Source: Dehalococcoidia bacterium (GTDB lineage: Bacteria; Chloroflexota; Dehalococcoidia; JACQUA01). Taken from it: a DNA stretch of 13,216 nucleotides. The notes beneath the pieces were generated by a model. That model worked only from the letters and a program-made list of their open reading frames with translations, was not told the origin of the DNA and searched no databases. The position numbers and the translations under genes were made by a program. This document shows, one piece after another, positions 1 to 9,472 of this stretch; position 1 is the stretch's first letter; each line of letters begins with the position of its first letter. The stretch spans positions 1-13,216 of the forward strand of contig JAUYHV010000179.1 in NCBI GenBank assembly GCA_030689845.1, read 5' to 3'.

Positions 1-980
1 ACACAGGCAACAGCCATAGAACTCCCCCCCCTATGCCCCAGCAGCGTGATATAGGGCACTTTACTTTTCAGGAGGTCGGATTTAACTTCCGCTGCGTTAA
101 CAAATCCCACTGGCAAACCGATAATTAATCCCGGCTGGCAAATTCCCTTGTTTACCATCTCTAAAACGGAAAGCAGGGCTGTAGGAGCATTGCCAACAGC
201 GATAACTGAACCGTTGATTTTGTCAGCCAGATTGCGCATGCCTGTAGCTGTTTTTGTCGTGCCCGCGAAACCTCCTTCGAGATCTGCCTCGGCTGCTTCC
301 ATAGCGCACAATATCGGGCAATTCAACGATGATGCGAGCCGGCGGTTTATACCAGCTACTATCATCCTGACATCGGTGATTATTGGCCCGCCATGAACCA
401 GAGAAGAGATTCCTGAAGCCACGGCCTCAGGGTGAAAACGGAGTGATAAAACTGCCGGATCCGCAGTGGCGTGGAGGACTCTCTTTGTTATTAAGCCTTC
501 ATGTGATTTATCAAGGTAGGGAAACAAACTACTGAGGTAATTAAAACTGGTTTTTTCTATTTCAGAACTTTCTAAAGGTTGATCGGGGGGGAAAGGAGGA
601 TTTTCAATGATGGTTTCTCGCAAACGGTCAACAGCAACGTCAATAATTCTATCGTCAACTCCTAAACTCCTGCCTATGGTGATTTTAACATCCGGGTACA
701 TTTTGGAAATACGATTGAGTTCCTCAGGGATATGATGGTGATAATGGCTCCCCTCTAACAGGAAATATGGAAGGACGATGATATCGCGCACTTCACGGTT
801 AACCAGTATTCTTACAGCTTCTTGAATACCAGGGCTGTTAAATTGTAAAAAAGCAGGCTGGATAACGTATCCGTCTCCAAGCTTACGCTGAAAAATAACG
901 GATATTTGCCTTAACCACTCGCCCTCTATTTTTTCTCCCCGGCTGCCGTGGGCCAGGAGAACTATCCCCGGGTTTGACAA
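1..980 (-). CDS. cbiX/cbiC: Sirohydrochlorin chelatase (CbiX) fused to precorrin-8X methylmutase (CbiC), 3' end cut by window
   Basis: This gene encodes two cobalamin-biosynthesis enzymes in one chain. Residues 1-120 form a CbiX-type chelatase, which inserts Co2+ (or Fe2+/Ni2+ in relatives) into sirohydrochlorin. It has the N-terminal LLAHGSRG motif (His11) and the second metal/tetrapyrrole histidine cluster in GSHYHHHIP (residues 77-84). After a linker, residues from about 145 onward form CbiC, which moves the C-11 methyl group to give cobyrinate/hydrogenobyrinate. It shows RVLHATAD with the catalytic His170, GGPIITDVRM, GNAPTAL and GLPVGFVNAAE. I read 326 codons; comparison with CbiC suggests only about ten C-terminal residues are missing beyond the left edge. 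The start is TTG at 980, seven bases after a GAAAGG ribosome site. No ATG fits the family N-terminus better. Expression is controlled by the cobalamin riboswitch directly upstream. Both are cytosolic enzymes of the anaerobic pathway. Confidence 0.95.
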   Translation of the reverse strand, partial: MSNPGIVLLAHGSRGEKIEGEWLRQISVIFQRKLGDGYVIQPAFLQFNSPGIQEAVRILVNREVRDIIVLPYFLLEGSHYHHHIPEELNRISKMYPDVKITIGRSLGVDDRIIDVAVDRLRETIIENPPFPPDQPLESSEIEKTSFNYLSSLFPYLDKSHEGLITKRVLHATADPAVLSLRFHPEAVASGISSLVHGGPIITDVRMIVAGINRRLASSLNCPILCAMEAAEADLEGGFAGTTKTATGMRNLADKINGSVIAVGNAPTALLSVLEMVNKGICQPGLIIGLPVGFVNAAEVKSDLLKSKVPYITLLGHRGGSSMAVAC

Positions 981-997
981 TTAAAAACCTTTCTAAT

Positions 998-1033
998 AAA
1001 AAAAGCCCCTGCCAACGATATTGGCAGGGGCTT
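998..1033 (-). terminator. Intrinsic terminator acting as the riboswitch expression platform
   Basis: A perfect 13-bp stem (1003-1015 with 1021-1033, five-base loop) is followed on the minus strand by a run of seven T. It lies between the cobalamin aptamer and the TTG start of the CbiX-CbiC gene, so it can only act as a conditional terminator. The aptamer segment CAGGGG near 1088-1093 is complementary to CCCCTG of the first terminator arm, which suggests an antiterminator pairing. That pairing is an inference. Confidence 0.9.
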
Positions 1034-1039
1034 AAAAGA

Positions 1040-1206
1040 ACTGTGTCAATTCTTTCGGGCCCTGGCCTTTCCTCGAAGGCATATTACCCCTGGCAAAAGC
1101 TGGAGATCTGGCTCAATCACTTGTTAGTGATATTACAGTTGCGGGACAGCGCCGGATTTTCACCGGACTTCACCTTTATCTCGTATTCTAAGGACAACCT
1201 TTGCCG
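1040..1206 (-). promoter_or_regulatory. Cobalamin (adenosylcobalamin) riboswitch
   Basis: Read on the minus strand, 1174-1141 carries the conserved aptamer core GGTGAAGTCCGGTGAAAA, then TCCGGCGCTGTCCCGC, then AACTGTAA. The B12-box equivalent lies at 1114-1092 (GAGCCAGATCTCC, then AGCTTTTGCC). Spacing and order match the cobalamin riboswitch family. Ligand binding is expected to favour the terminator at 998-1033 and so reduce cbiX-cbiC expression. The 5' and 3' limits are approximate because the outer helix was not folded. A plus-strand reading frame crosses this region but is not a gene. Confidence 0.95.
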
Positions 1207-1244
1207 TTATTCTATTCTTGCTGACCTGGCCGATCAGCTTTTAT

Positions 1245-1274
1245 ATATTAATGGAATGGGTATCTGGTTGTCAA
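1245..1274 (-). promoter_or_regulatory. Sigma-A type promoter of the riboswitch/cbiX-cbiC transcript
   Basis: On the minus strand, a perfect -35 TTGACA (1274-1269) is followed by an 18-base spacer and TAATAT (1250-1245), which matches four of six -10 consensus bases. Transcription would start near 1238. That is where a 7-bp hairpin begins (1238-1220, loop GGCCA), so the RNA would carry a 5'-terminal hairpin just before the aptamer. Confidence 0.75.
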
Positions 1275-1334
1275 GAAAAAATACATTTAGTGTAGTGTCT
1301 CTAATATCTCTTTACAATTTGCAGTACCATTGGT

Positions 1335-1398
1335 GTCATTCCCGCGAAAGCGGGAATCCAGAGCCACAGACTGGATTCCGGGTCAAGCCCGGAATGAC
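1335..1398. repeat. 64-bp double-hairpin palindromic repeat (MITE/REP-like)
   Basis: The element starts with GTCATTCCCGC, reads GAAA as a tetraloop, continues GCGGGAATCCAG, then a nine-base spacer, then CTGGATTCCGGGTCAAGCC and CGGAATGAC. Each half is a hairpin: 1338-1345 with 1350-1357, and 1375-1382 with 1388-1395. The two halves are inverted copies of one another, giving an overall imperfect palindrome bounded by GTCATTCC and GGAATGAC. This sequence type is dispersed in many bacterial genomes and often appears as spurious peptide in gene predictions. A half copy occurs at 13117-13140. The element sits about 60 bases upstream of the cobalamin-riboswitch promoter and about 90 bases upstream of the transporter gene. 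Confidence 0.9.
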
Positions 1399-1489
1399 AA
1401 AGATTGTAAGGCCATTTGTGAAACACTACATTAGGTAGGGATTTTCCTTATTTTGCTATAAAAACAAATATCTGCTAAACTTCCCCGTC

Positions 1490-2380
1490 ATGACTGGATC
1501 ATTGTTTGCAATTCTCGGGGCATTTTCTTTTGGATTCAACGGGGTAACTACCCGCAGGGCTGTAACCCGCATTAAAGACCCCACTATGGGGGTTTTTATT
1601 ACTGTATTTATATCAGTTCCTATTTTCTTTATTATCCTTCTTATCGCGGGACGCGTTCATACCATTGCTGAATTTTCCCCAAGGGCATATGGATTCCTCA
1701 TCGCCGCTGGTATTTTACATTTTATTTTCGGGCGCTCCTTTTCCTACGCCTGCACCAAGCTTGTCGGCTCGAATATAAGGTCTGTTGTTACCAGGACAAA
1801 TCTGTTGATCGCGGTAATACTCGGAATAATTATTTTTCATGAGCCGGTTACCTGGAGGTTAATCACCGGGGTTTCCCTGGTGCTTCTGGGATTAATTATA
1901 GTTGGATGGGCGCCTAATTCCAGAAAATCCTCAGCAGGAGGTTACCAGGGGATCTCGTTAAAAGGGGTAATGATGGGACTCATCGGAGGGGTTTTCTGGG
2001 GTATTACACCGTTGTTGGTGAAAGCCGCTTTGAATGAAGGGGGTTACCCTGTTGCCGGGACATTCATTTCATATGCCGCAGCCGCTTTGGCCTTATGTCC
2101 CATTTTATTGTTCCGTTCAAAGAGAAAACAGTTGCACATTATGGACCGTTCAACGGTATTATGGTTTTGCAGCAGCGGTTTTACTTCGGCAATGGCCCAA
2201 TTGTTCCGTTATATGGCTTTAAGCATGACTCATGTCAGTGTTGTTGCTCCACTGTTTTCAACGAACCCTCTTTTTGTTGTAGGGTTATCATTCATTTTTA
2301 ACCGCAAACTGGAAAGTTTCAGGCCTCAGGTTTTAATCGGTGTTGTTGCTGTGGTCATCGGGGCTATTCTCGTATATTAA
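1490..2380 (+). CDS. EamA/DMT-superfamily membrane transporter
   Basis: This 296-residue protein consists almost entirely of hydrophobic segments and has the two-repeat layout of drug/metabolite transporters: about ten membrane helices in two EamA domains (residues roughly 3-140 and 155-296). The first repeat ends with FHEPVTWRLITGVSLVLLG and the second with NRKLESFRPQVLIGVVAVV, the usual helix-9/10 signature. The length is normal for the family. The substrate cannot be told from sequence; relatives export amino acids, metabolites or riboflavin-like compounds. The ATG at 1490 has no clear ribosome site, and the only longer in-frame option before the TAG at 1436 is a CTG, so the start is moderately secure. 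The gene converges on the 5S rRNA gene. The T-run of the rRNA terminator on the opposite strand overlaps its stop codon. Confidence 0.88.
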   Translation: MTGSLFAILGAFSFGFNGVTTRRAVTRIKDPTMGVFITVFISVPIFFIILLIAGRVHTIAEFSPRAYGFLIAAGILHFIFGRSFSYACTKLVGSNIRSVVTRTNLLIAVILGIIIFHEPVTWRLITGVSLVLLGLIIVGWAPNSRKSSAGGYQGISLKGVMMGLIGGVFWGITPLLVKAALNEGGYPVAGTFISYAAAALALCPILLFRSKRKQLHIMDRSTVLWFCSSGFTSAMAQLFRYMALSMTHVSVVAPLFSTNPLFVVGLSFIFNRKLESFRPQVLIGVVAVVIGAILVY

Positions 2381-2417
2381 AAAAAGAGCCCCTTGATGTA
2401 ACTCCATCGCGGGGCTC
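2378..2417 (-). terminator. Intrinsic terminator of the 23S-5S rRNA unit
   Basis: On the minus strand, GAGCCCC (2417-2411) pairs with GGGGCTC (2392-2386), with a supporting inner GATG/CATC pairing, and is followed by TCTTTTTTT. The poly-T side lies only on the minus strand, so it ends the 5S transcript. The stem could also stop transcripts arriving from the convergent eamA-type gene, but no T-run follows it in that direction. Confidence 0.88.
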
Positions 2418-2428
2418 ATAAATAAATC

Positions 2429-2548
2429 CCCCTGGCAGTGGCCTATTTTCCGCACCCCGTTGCCGGGGCAGTATCGTGAGCGCTGAGATGTTTCACTTCC
2501 GTGTTCGGGATGGGAACGGGTGGGTCCACCTCGCTCTAACCACCAGGA
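2429..2548 (-). rRNA. rrf: 5S ribosomal RNA
   Basis: The minus strand reads CCTGGTGGTTAGAGC at the 5' end. It then carries the universal CCCGTTCCCATCCCGAACAC and GGAAGTGAAACATC segments, and closes with CACTGCCAGG. The 5' CCTGG.GG and 3' CC.CCAGG ends pair as helix I. The length is about 117-120 nt, as expected. It lies about 47 bases after 23S and directly before the terminator at 2378-2417. Confidence 0.96.
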
Positions 2549-2572
2549 AGAAGAGGAAACTATTTAATTTTA

Positions 2573-2595
2573 TATAGAATCACCGGTTTGATGCA

Positions 2596-2603
<8 letters not shown>
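2573..2603 (-). repeat. 3' arm of the 23S rRNA processing stem
   Basis: This 31-base segment is the reverse complement of 5561-5591 with a single mismatch. The two arms flank and just enter the mature 23S ends, forming the long helix that RNase III or Mini-III normally cuts to release pre-23S. It shows that the 23S copy keeps an intact processing structure even without 16S in front. Confidence 0.85.
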
Positions 2604-5560
<2,957 letters not shown>

Positions 5561-5568
<8 letters not shown>

Positions 5569-5591
5569 TGCATCAAACCCGTGATTCTATA
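5561..5591 (-). repeat. 5' arm of the 23S rRNA processing stem
   Basis: This is the partner of 2573-2603 (30 of 31 bases complementary). It begins just upstream of the mature 23S 5' end and would form the precursor helix cut by an RNase III-type enzyme. Confidence 0.85.
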
Positions 5592-5641
5592 GAACTATTC
5601 ATTTTTTAAGGTGCATAAACTTTTATGGGTTTTACAGACAA

Positions 5642-5675
5642 GAAAAGCGGCCCGATTGCAATTGCTGGGCCGCTT
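5642..5675 (-). terminator. Terminator-like hairpin inside the 23S leader
   Basis: On the minus strand, AAGCGGCCC (5675-5667) and GGGCCGCTT (5653-5645) form a 9-bp GC-rich stem with a 13-base loop, followed by TTCTTG, so the U-rich side reads TTTTCTTG. It lies about 70 nt after the predicted start of the 23S transcript and about 75 nt before mature 23S. It is built like an intrinsic terminator and could attenuate the rRNA unit or act as an RNA stability element. No T-box, boxA or known ligand motif was recognised nearby. Confidence 0.6.
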
Positions 5676-5750
5676 CTCCAAGCATACATCGGTATACGAT
5701 TTTTGTCAGGTATTTACTTGTCTATTTTTTTCCATAGTTTACAGGTGAAT

Positions 5751-5779
5751 AATCTATCATATATAAAATATTTTGTCAA
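5751..5779 (-). promoter_or_regulatory. Sigma-A type promoter of the 23S-5S unit
   Basis: On the minus strand, a perfect -35 TTGACA (5779-5774) is followed by an ideal 17-base A/T-rich spacer and the -10 TAGATT (5756-5751, four of six consensus bases). The predicted start is near 5744, giving a leader of about 175 nt before 23S. Its presence indicates that the 23S-5S pair is transcribed on its own rather than as the tail of a 16S operon. Confidence 0.75.
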
Positions 5780-5783
5780 CATT

Positions 5784-5864
5784 GCGCATTGCGCATTTCA
5801 GTTTGCTTTTTTTATGGGTTAACATGTTAACGGACAAGTAATATTGTCCTTGATGTATCAAGGA
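5784..5864. promoter_or_regulatory. Cluster of short dyad symmetries upstream of the rRNA promoter
   Basis: Four symmetric elements lie in a row just upstream of the 23S promoter: a duplicated TGCGCA motif (5784-5798, period seven), the perfect 14-bp palindrome GTTAACATGTTAAC (5818-5831), GGACAA-six bases-TTGTCC (5832-5849), and TCCTTGAT-GT-ATCAAGGA (5847-5864, overlapping the previous one). They cover about positions -40 to -120 relative to the predicted start. They may be protein-binding sites; the outer two could instead fold in the 3' end of the glcD transcript. There is no gene between 5592 and 5939 other than the leader and promoter. Confidence 0.5.
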
Positions 5865-5939
5865 GAAAGAAGCAAAAGAAAATATTTAATGGTGTGATCA
5901 TAGCTAAATCAGGGCAACAGTGCCGGTTTCCTGTACGGT

Positions 5940-7346
5940 TCAGGGAATATCAAATAGCTTTCCAGGGTTGAGAATACCTTCCGGATCCAGGGCTTTTTTT
6001 ATAGTGAACATGGTTTCAAGTGCTCCGGAATGCATAAATTTATTAAAATACTTCATTTTGTCGAATCCTATCCCATGCTCACCTGAGATCGTTCCCCCGA
6101 GTTTTAGGCCTGCTTTATATATGTCACTCATTAATACAGGCAATTTATTCTCCCACTCGTCCCGGGACAATCCTTTACCAATGGGATGCAAGTGAACGTT
6201 GCCGTCGCCGGCATGGCCATAAGCCACAATATCAATTCCATGCATTCTCCCGAGCGATTTAACCTCCTTAAGAAACCGGGCTATTAAATTCCGCGGAACT
6301 ACTACATCGGCAAGTTCGATCGGCCCGAGTTTCTTTATCGCCTGGTAAAATTTTTCCCTTGAATCCAGCAATTCCTTTCTGGCCTTTTCCCCGGAAGGAA
6401 TAAAAACATCAATAGCATCATGAGAACGCACAGATTCAGCTATTTTTTCGATCGCCTGCAAAACCTCCGATTCCAAGTTTCCTTCGACAAGGACCATGAG
6501 AAAAGCTTCATGCTCGTGAAACGGAATCTGTCGCCCCGTATATTTTTCTACTATTTGAATTATGTTTTTCTCCATAAACTCAATGCCGACGGGAGTAATC
6601 CCACACTTTAATATGTCAGGTACTGCTTCTATAGCCGTTTCCAAGTCAGGGAATGGAATATAGAGTATTTCCTTTATTTTAGGCGGGAGTCCGAGCCGGA
6701 GAGTAATATTTGTAATAATTCCAAGTGTTCCTTCAGACCCAACGAGTAACTGAGTTAAATCATACCCGGTGGTATTTTTAACAAATTTACCGCCAGTGAT
6801 TATAATTCTTCCATCTGACATAACGGCTTCAACGCCGAGAACAAAGTGCCTGGTTACCCCATACTTTACGGCCATCATCCCGCCTGCATTCGTAGCGACA
6901 TTGCCACCGAGAGTCGCGCTATTTTCTCCGGGATAAACCGGGTAGTTCAGACCGTGTCCTGCAACTGCTTCCTGGAAATCCCCAAGGGTTACTCCGGCCT
7001 CCACCCTACTTGTTTGATTCGCTTCGTCGATTTCGATGATATGGTTCATTTTCTCCAGGGAAAGAACAATCCCCCCAAAAAGGGGAACGCAGCCTCCGCT
7101 CAAGCCGGTGCCGCCGCCCCGCGGGGTAACCGGAATACGGTTTACGGCGGCTAAACGCATTATACTGGCGACCTCCTTAGTACAACCGGGAACGACTACT
7201 ATTTCGGGCATTGCCGGCCTGGGATTTGGCATCTCATCCCGGGAGTATCTCTCTCTTTCTTCAGGGGAAATAAATACGTTGTTGCGACCCACGACAGACT
7301 GAAACGCCGTCACCAATTCGTCCGACAAAGAGTTAAAAGGGATCAC
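5940..7346 (-). CDS. glcD: FAD-linked 2-hydroxy acid oxidase/dehydrogenase (GlcD family)
   Basis: This 468-residue protein is a full-length GlcD/lactate-dehydrogenase-type flavoprotein, which oxidises glycolate, lactate or a related 2-hydroxy acid to the 2-oxo acid. The PCMH-type FAD-binding domain covers about residues 45-225, with TPRGGGTGLSGG (74-85), GGNVATNAGG (147-156) and GSEGTLG (203-209). The C-terminal oxidase domain has GHAGDGNVHLHP (377-388) and SGEHGIG (421-427), which hold metal and substrate residues. It ends in the usual ALDPEGILNPGKLF. The start is GTG at 7346 with GAGGA seven bases ahead, so annotation from the next ATG would be wrong. It follows the DtxR-like gene by 24 bases and is probably cotranscribed. 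No glcE, glcF or etf gene is adjacent; its electron acceptor may be an ETF or a CCG-domain protein encoded elsewhere. The exact substrate is not determined. Confidence 0.92.
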   Translation of the reverse strand: MIPFNSLSDELVTAFQSVVGRNNVFISPEERERYSRDEMPNPRPAMPEIVVVPGCTKEVASIMRLAAVNRIPVTPRGGGTGLSGGCVPLFGGIVLSLEKMNHIIEIDEANQTSRVEAGVTLGDFQEAVAGHGLNYPVYPGENSATLGGNVATNAGGMMAVKYGVTRHFVLGVEAVMSDGRIIITGGKFVKNTTGYDLTQLLVGSEGTLGIITNITLRLGLPPKIKEILYIPFPDLETAIEAVPDILKCGITPVGIEFMEKNIIQIVEKYTGRQIPFHEHEAFLMVLVEGNLESEVLQAIEKIAESVRSHDAIDVFIPSGEKARKELLDSREKFYQAIKKLGPIELADVVVPRNLIARFLKEVKSLGRMHGIDIVAYGHAGDGNVHLHPIGKGLSRDEWENKLPVLMSDIYKAGLKLGGTISGEHGIGFDKMKYFNKFMHSGALETMFTIKKALDPEGILNPGKLFDIP

Positions 7347-7370
7347 CAGATAATCCTCAAAGTACCAGAA

Positions 7371-8072
7371 TTAGCGAATCCCGGTTTGGGATGGAGGTGG
7401 GACCACAGATACCCAGATGGAATTTGCTGTATTCATGCCGAGGGTTACTACTTTTTCGGCTGTGCAAATTGTAATAGTTCCCGCGTAAGCGGTGACATCT
7501 TTTATTGTAAATTTTGCGCCGGGCATAATACCGTTATCAGCCAGGAACTTCATAAAATCAGCATTTCTAGCAGATTCTTCGGCAATTCTTTCGACAACGA
7601 TATCCGTTCCCCTGGCAATAGTATCAAGAGGAGTTCCTCTAACGGCCTGTATATCGATACCTTTTGGGATTGGGTTCCCGTGAGGGCACGTTTCAGGCCT
7701 CCCAAGCTTTTCATATAATTTCTCTTCGACCATGGCGGAAAGCCCGTGCTCTATCAAACAGGCTTCCTCGTGGACGTCCTGCCAGGGTACATCCAGAACG
7801 TCTGCCAGTAAACATTCCGCAAGCCTGTGCCGCCTCACCACGGTCGTCGCAGCCTTACGTCCAGCCGGAGTAAGACCAATATTTTTATGAGGTCCGATTA
7901 ATATTAAGCCGTCCCTTTTCATGCGGCGCAAAGTCGCAGCTACCGTGGGAGGAGCAAGTTCAAGTCGTTCGGCCAGTCGGGCAGCCAAAACGGGTTTACC
8001 ATCGATAATCATGTTTAAAACAGCTTCCAGGTACTCCTCTACCCGGACTGTAAGGACATTTCCTTTCACCAT
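7371..8072 (-). CDS. Metal-dependent transcriptional regulator, DtxR/MntR family
   Basis: This 233-residue protein has the three-domain layout of DtxR/IdeR. A winged helix covers about residues 8-70 (EEYLEAVL, then LAARLAERLELAPPTVAATL). A metal-binding and dimer domain covers about 72-135 (RRHRLAE with His82 and Glu86, HEEACLIEH with His101, Cys105, Glu108 and His109, then CPHGNPIP). A FeoA/SH3-like domain covers about 150-230. Cys105 matches the DtxR/IdeR site (C102) and hints at iron, whereas Glu13 and Glu16 resemble the MntR-type N-terminal ligands, so the metal is uncertain. It probably represses metal uptake or storage genes; none are visible here. The ATG at 8072 follows CAGGAGA with almost no spacing, so initiation at the neighbouring GTG (8069) is possible. 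It lies 59 bases after the MaoC gene and 24 bases before glcD. Confidence 0.9.
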   Translation of the reverse strand: MVKGNVLTVRVEEYLEAVLNMIIDGKPVLAARLAERLELAPPTVAATLRRMKRDGLILIGPHKNIGLTPAGRKAATTVVRRHRLAECLLADVLDVPWQDVHEEACLIEHGLSAMVEEKLYEKLGRPETCPHGNPIPKGIDIQAVRGTPLDTIARGTDIVVERIAEESARNADFMKFLADNGIMPGAKFTIKDVTAYAGTITICTAEKVVTLGMNTANSIWVSVVPPPSQTGIR

Positions 8073-8131
8073 TCTCCTGATATATAAAGTTTATTTTTAA
8101 TAAATCTCGTTTAAGAACACATAATTCCAGA

Positions 8132-8578
8132 TTAATTGAGACGTTTGACAAGATGGGTTATTAACACTTCAGCCACAACTTCATCCCTCTGGTTTTTTAC
8201 AATATGATTCAAAGTAACCAAACCAATTTTGGCGCTGGAAGTGTCATTTTTGGCAGTCAATTCCACTTCGGCCTTTATCGTGTCTCCTTCTCGAACAGGA
8301 GCCGTAAACCGTCCTTTAATATCGGTGAGAGCCACTACGGTCTCATGAAAAATGCCGGTCTGCTCTACGAGGCCGCCAAGGATTAATAGAGTCAGGTGAG
8401 CAGGGGCCACAATTCCTTTAAAAATAGTTTTTTTCGCATATTCAACGTCCTGGAAAAAGGGAATTATAAAGCCGCCGATGCCCAGGGAAAGAGTAATCAT
8501 TGATTCTGTAATTGTTTTACCCGGCGTTATAAATTTGTCACCGATTTGAAATTCTTCGTAATATTTACCCTGTATCAA
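8132..8578 (-). CDS. MaoC-like hot-dog dehydratase/hydratase
   Basis: This 148-residue single-domain protein matches the MaoC/(R)-specific enoyl-CoA hydratase family. It opens with YYEEFQIGDKFITPGKTITESMI, the usual entrance strand. It has a hydrophobic helix (IVAPAHLTLLILGGL, about residues 55-70), then ALTDIKGRFTAPVREGDTIKAEVEL and a closing strand pattern typical of the fold. The expected role is reversible hydration of an enoyl-CoA or a related acyl thioester. The classical D-x(4)-H dyad is not clear: the position after the ITESMITLSLGIGG strand lacks an obvious Asp/His pair, so catalysis is uncertain. The start is TTG at 8578; an in-frame stop lies two codons upstream and the next Met is at residue 26, so TTG is the only good choice, although the nearest AAAGGA is about 15 bases away. 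It is separated from the nitroreductase gene by 145 bases. Confidence 0.82.
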   Translation of the reverse strand: MIQGKYYEEFQIGDKFITPGKTITESMITLSLGIGGFIIPFFQDVEYAKKTIFKGIVAPAHLTLLILGGLVEQTGIFHETVVALTDIKGRFTAPVREGDTIKAEVELTAKNDTSSAKIGLVTLNHIVKNQRDEVVAEVLITHLVKRLN

Positions 8579-8723
8579 TTTATTTTAAAGTTTTCCTTTG
8601 AACAAAAAGTAATGCTCATGCTTAACTTGTTAACCGAGTAAACATGGTATTTGGCAGGTTTCAACGCCTACATGCCCGGTTAAACCGTTTATATCTATTC
8701 CTCATTATACAGATACCATGAGT
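8579..8723. other. Intergenic gap between nitroreductase and MaoC genes
   Basis: No gene or convincing terminator is seen. A minus-strand TATAAT at 8709-8704 could be a -10 box for the MaoC transcript, but no good -35 sits at the right distance. This would leave a leader of about 120 nt. Confidence 0.3.
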
Positions 8724-9434
8724 TTAATCCGGAATGGTCGCCCTGTTTTTGTGTACCGCATCGATATATTTCGTTATCATTTCATCGCTGCGATACTTGG
8801 CCATGTCAAAGTGGTCGAAGTGGACAATCTCTTTTTTTTCTCTAACCAGGCGGGGCCTCGGTTCGTGCAGTCCGTATCCAAGGGCAACCATGTCGTAAAG
8901 AATATAGACCGGGGGAACCCCGAGTAACTGCTTCGTAAGAGCTTGTGACAGCGGTTGAGCGAAAGATGTCACCCACTGGGATGCCAGACCAAGGCTTGTT
9001 GCTGCAAGGTGCATGTAGAGAATAGCGCTGGCCATTCCGGATGCAAAAATGCTGTCACGATTGTATGAATATGCAGAGAGGGGGAATGTGCGATTAACTC
9101 TCGGATCCCCGAACAAGATAATAAATACGGGAGCATCCTGAAATCCCGGGTGGTGCGGGGACCTATTATCAGCCGGGTGTCTTTCCTCGGGCGGACGGGT
9201 CTGTCCGAGCTTGTTACTGTTTTCAGCTGCGTCCCTGAATATTTCTACCAGTTTTTCCTTGACTGCCGGGTCTTTAACAACAACGAATTCCCACGGTTGG
9301 GAATTTGCCCCGGACGGCGCCCAGCGGGCTGCCTCTATTATTTTATCGACTAATTCATCCGGGACAGGATCCGGTTTGAACTGGCGCATGCTTCTTCTTT
9401 TCATGGCCAATTTAAGAAATTCATCATAATTCAT
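8724..9434 (-). CDS. Nitroreductase-family FMN oxidoreductase
   Basis: This 236-residue protein shows the nitroreductase fold. MKRRSMRQF (residues 11-19) binds the FMN phosphate, and WAPSGANSQPWEFVVV (38-53) is the flavin/active-site segment. A middle helix pair includes ASAILYMHLAATSLGLASQW, and the C-terminal part contains the ALGYG turn. Members use NAD(P)H to reduce nitro groups, quinones, flavins or enones; the true substrate is not readable. A charged insert near residues 75-100 (ENSNKLGQTRPPEERH onward) is longer than in minimal family members. The ATG at 9434 is preceded by AGGAGG ten bases upstream. It starts 38 bases after the amidohydrolase stop, so the two are probably cotranscribed. 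Confidence 0.9.
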   Translation of the reverse strand: MNYDEFLKLAMKRRSMRQFKPDPVPDELVDKIIEAARWAPSGANSQPWEFVVVKDPAVKEKLVEIFRDAAENSNKLGQTRPPEERHPADNRSPHHPGFQDAPVFIILFGDPRVNRTFPLSAYSYNRDSIFASGMASAILYMHLAATSLGLASQWVTSFAQPLSQALTKQLLGVPPVYILYDMVALGYGLHEPRPRLVREKKEIVHFDHFDMAKYRSDEMITKYIDAVHKNRATIPD

Positions 9435-9472
9435 TGAGCAGTGTCCTCCTTTTCAGCATGGAATATTATATA

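Noticed and set aside
148..396. 82-codon plus-strand reading frame
   Set aside because: It is antisense to the CbiC domain, whose family motifs are unambiguous on the minus strand.
1335..1398. CRISPR repeat pair
   Set aside because: The two hairpins are inverted, not direct, repeats with a nine-base gap and no spacer array.
974..1438. 154-codon plus-strand reading frame
   Set aside because: It runs antisense through the terminator, the riboswitch and the promoter, and its C-terminus is just the translated palindromic repeat (CHSRESGNPEP and FRVKPGMT).
5700..5740. Nine-codon frame MEKNRQVNT in the 23S leader as a possible leader peptide
   Set aside because: It has no ribosome site and no regulatory codon run; chance frames of this size are common.
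5592..5939. Hidden 16S fragment or spacer tRNA upstream of 23S
   Set aside because: No conserved 16S end or cloverleaf could be found; the stretch holds only leader, promoter and dyads.
5920..6195. 91-codon plus-strand frame
   Set aside because: It is antisense to the C-terminal oxidase domain of glcD, whose motifs are clear.
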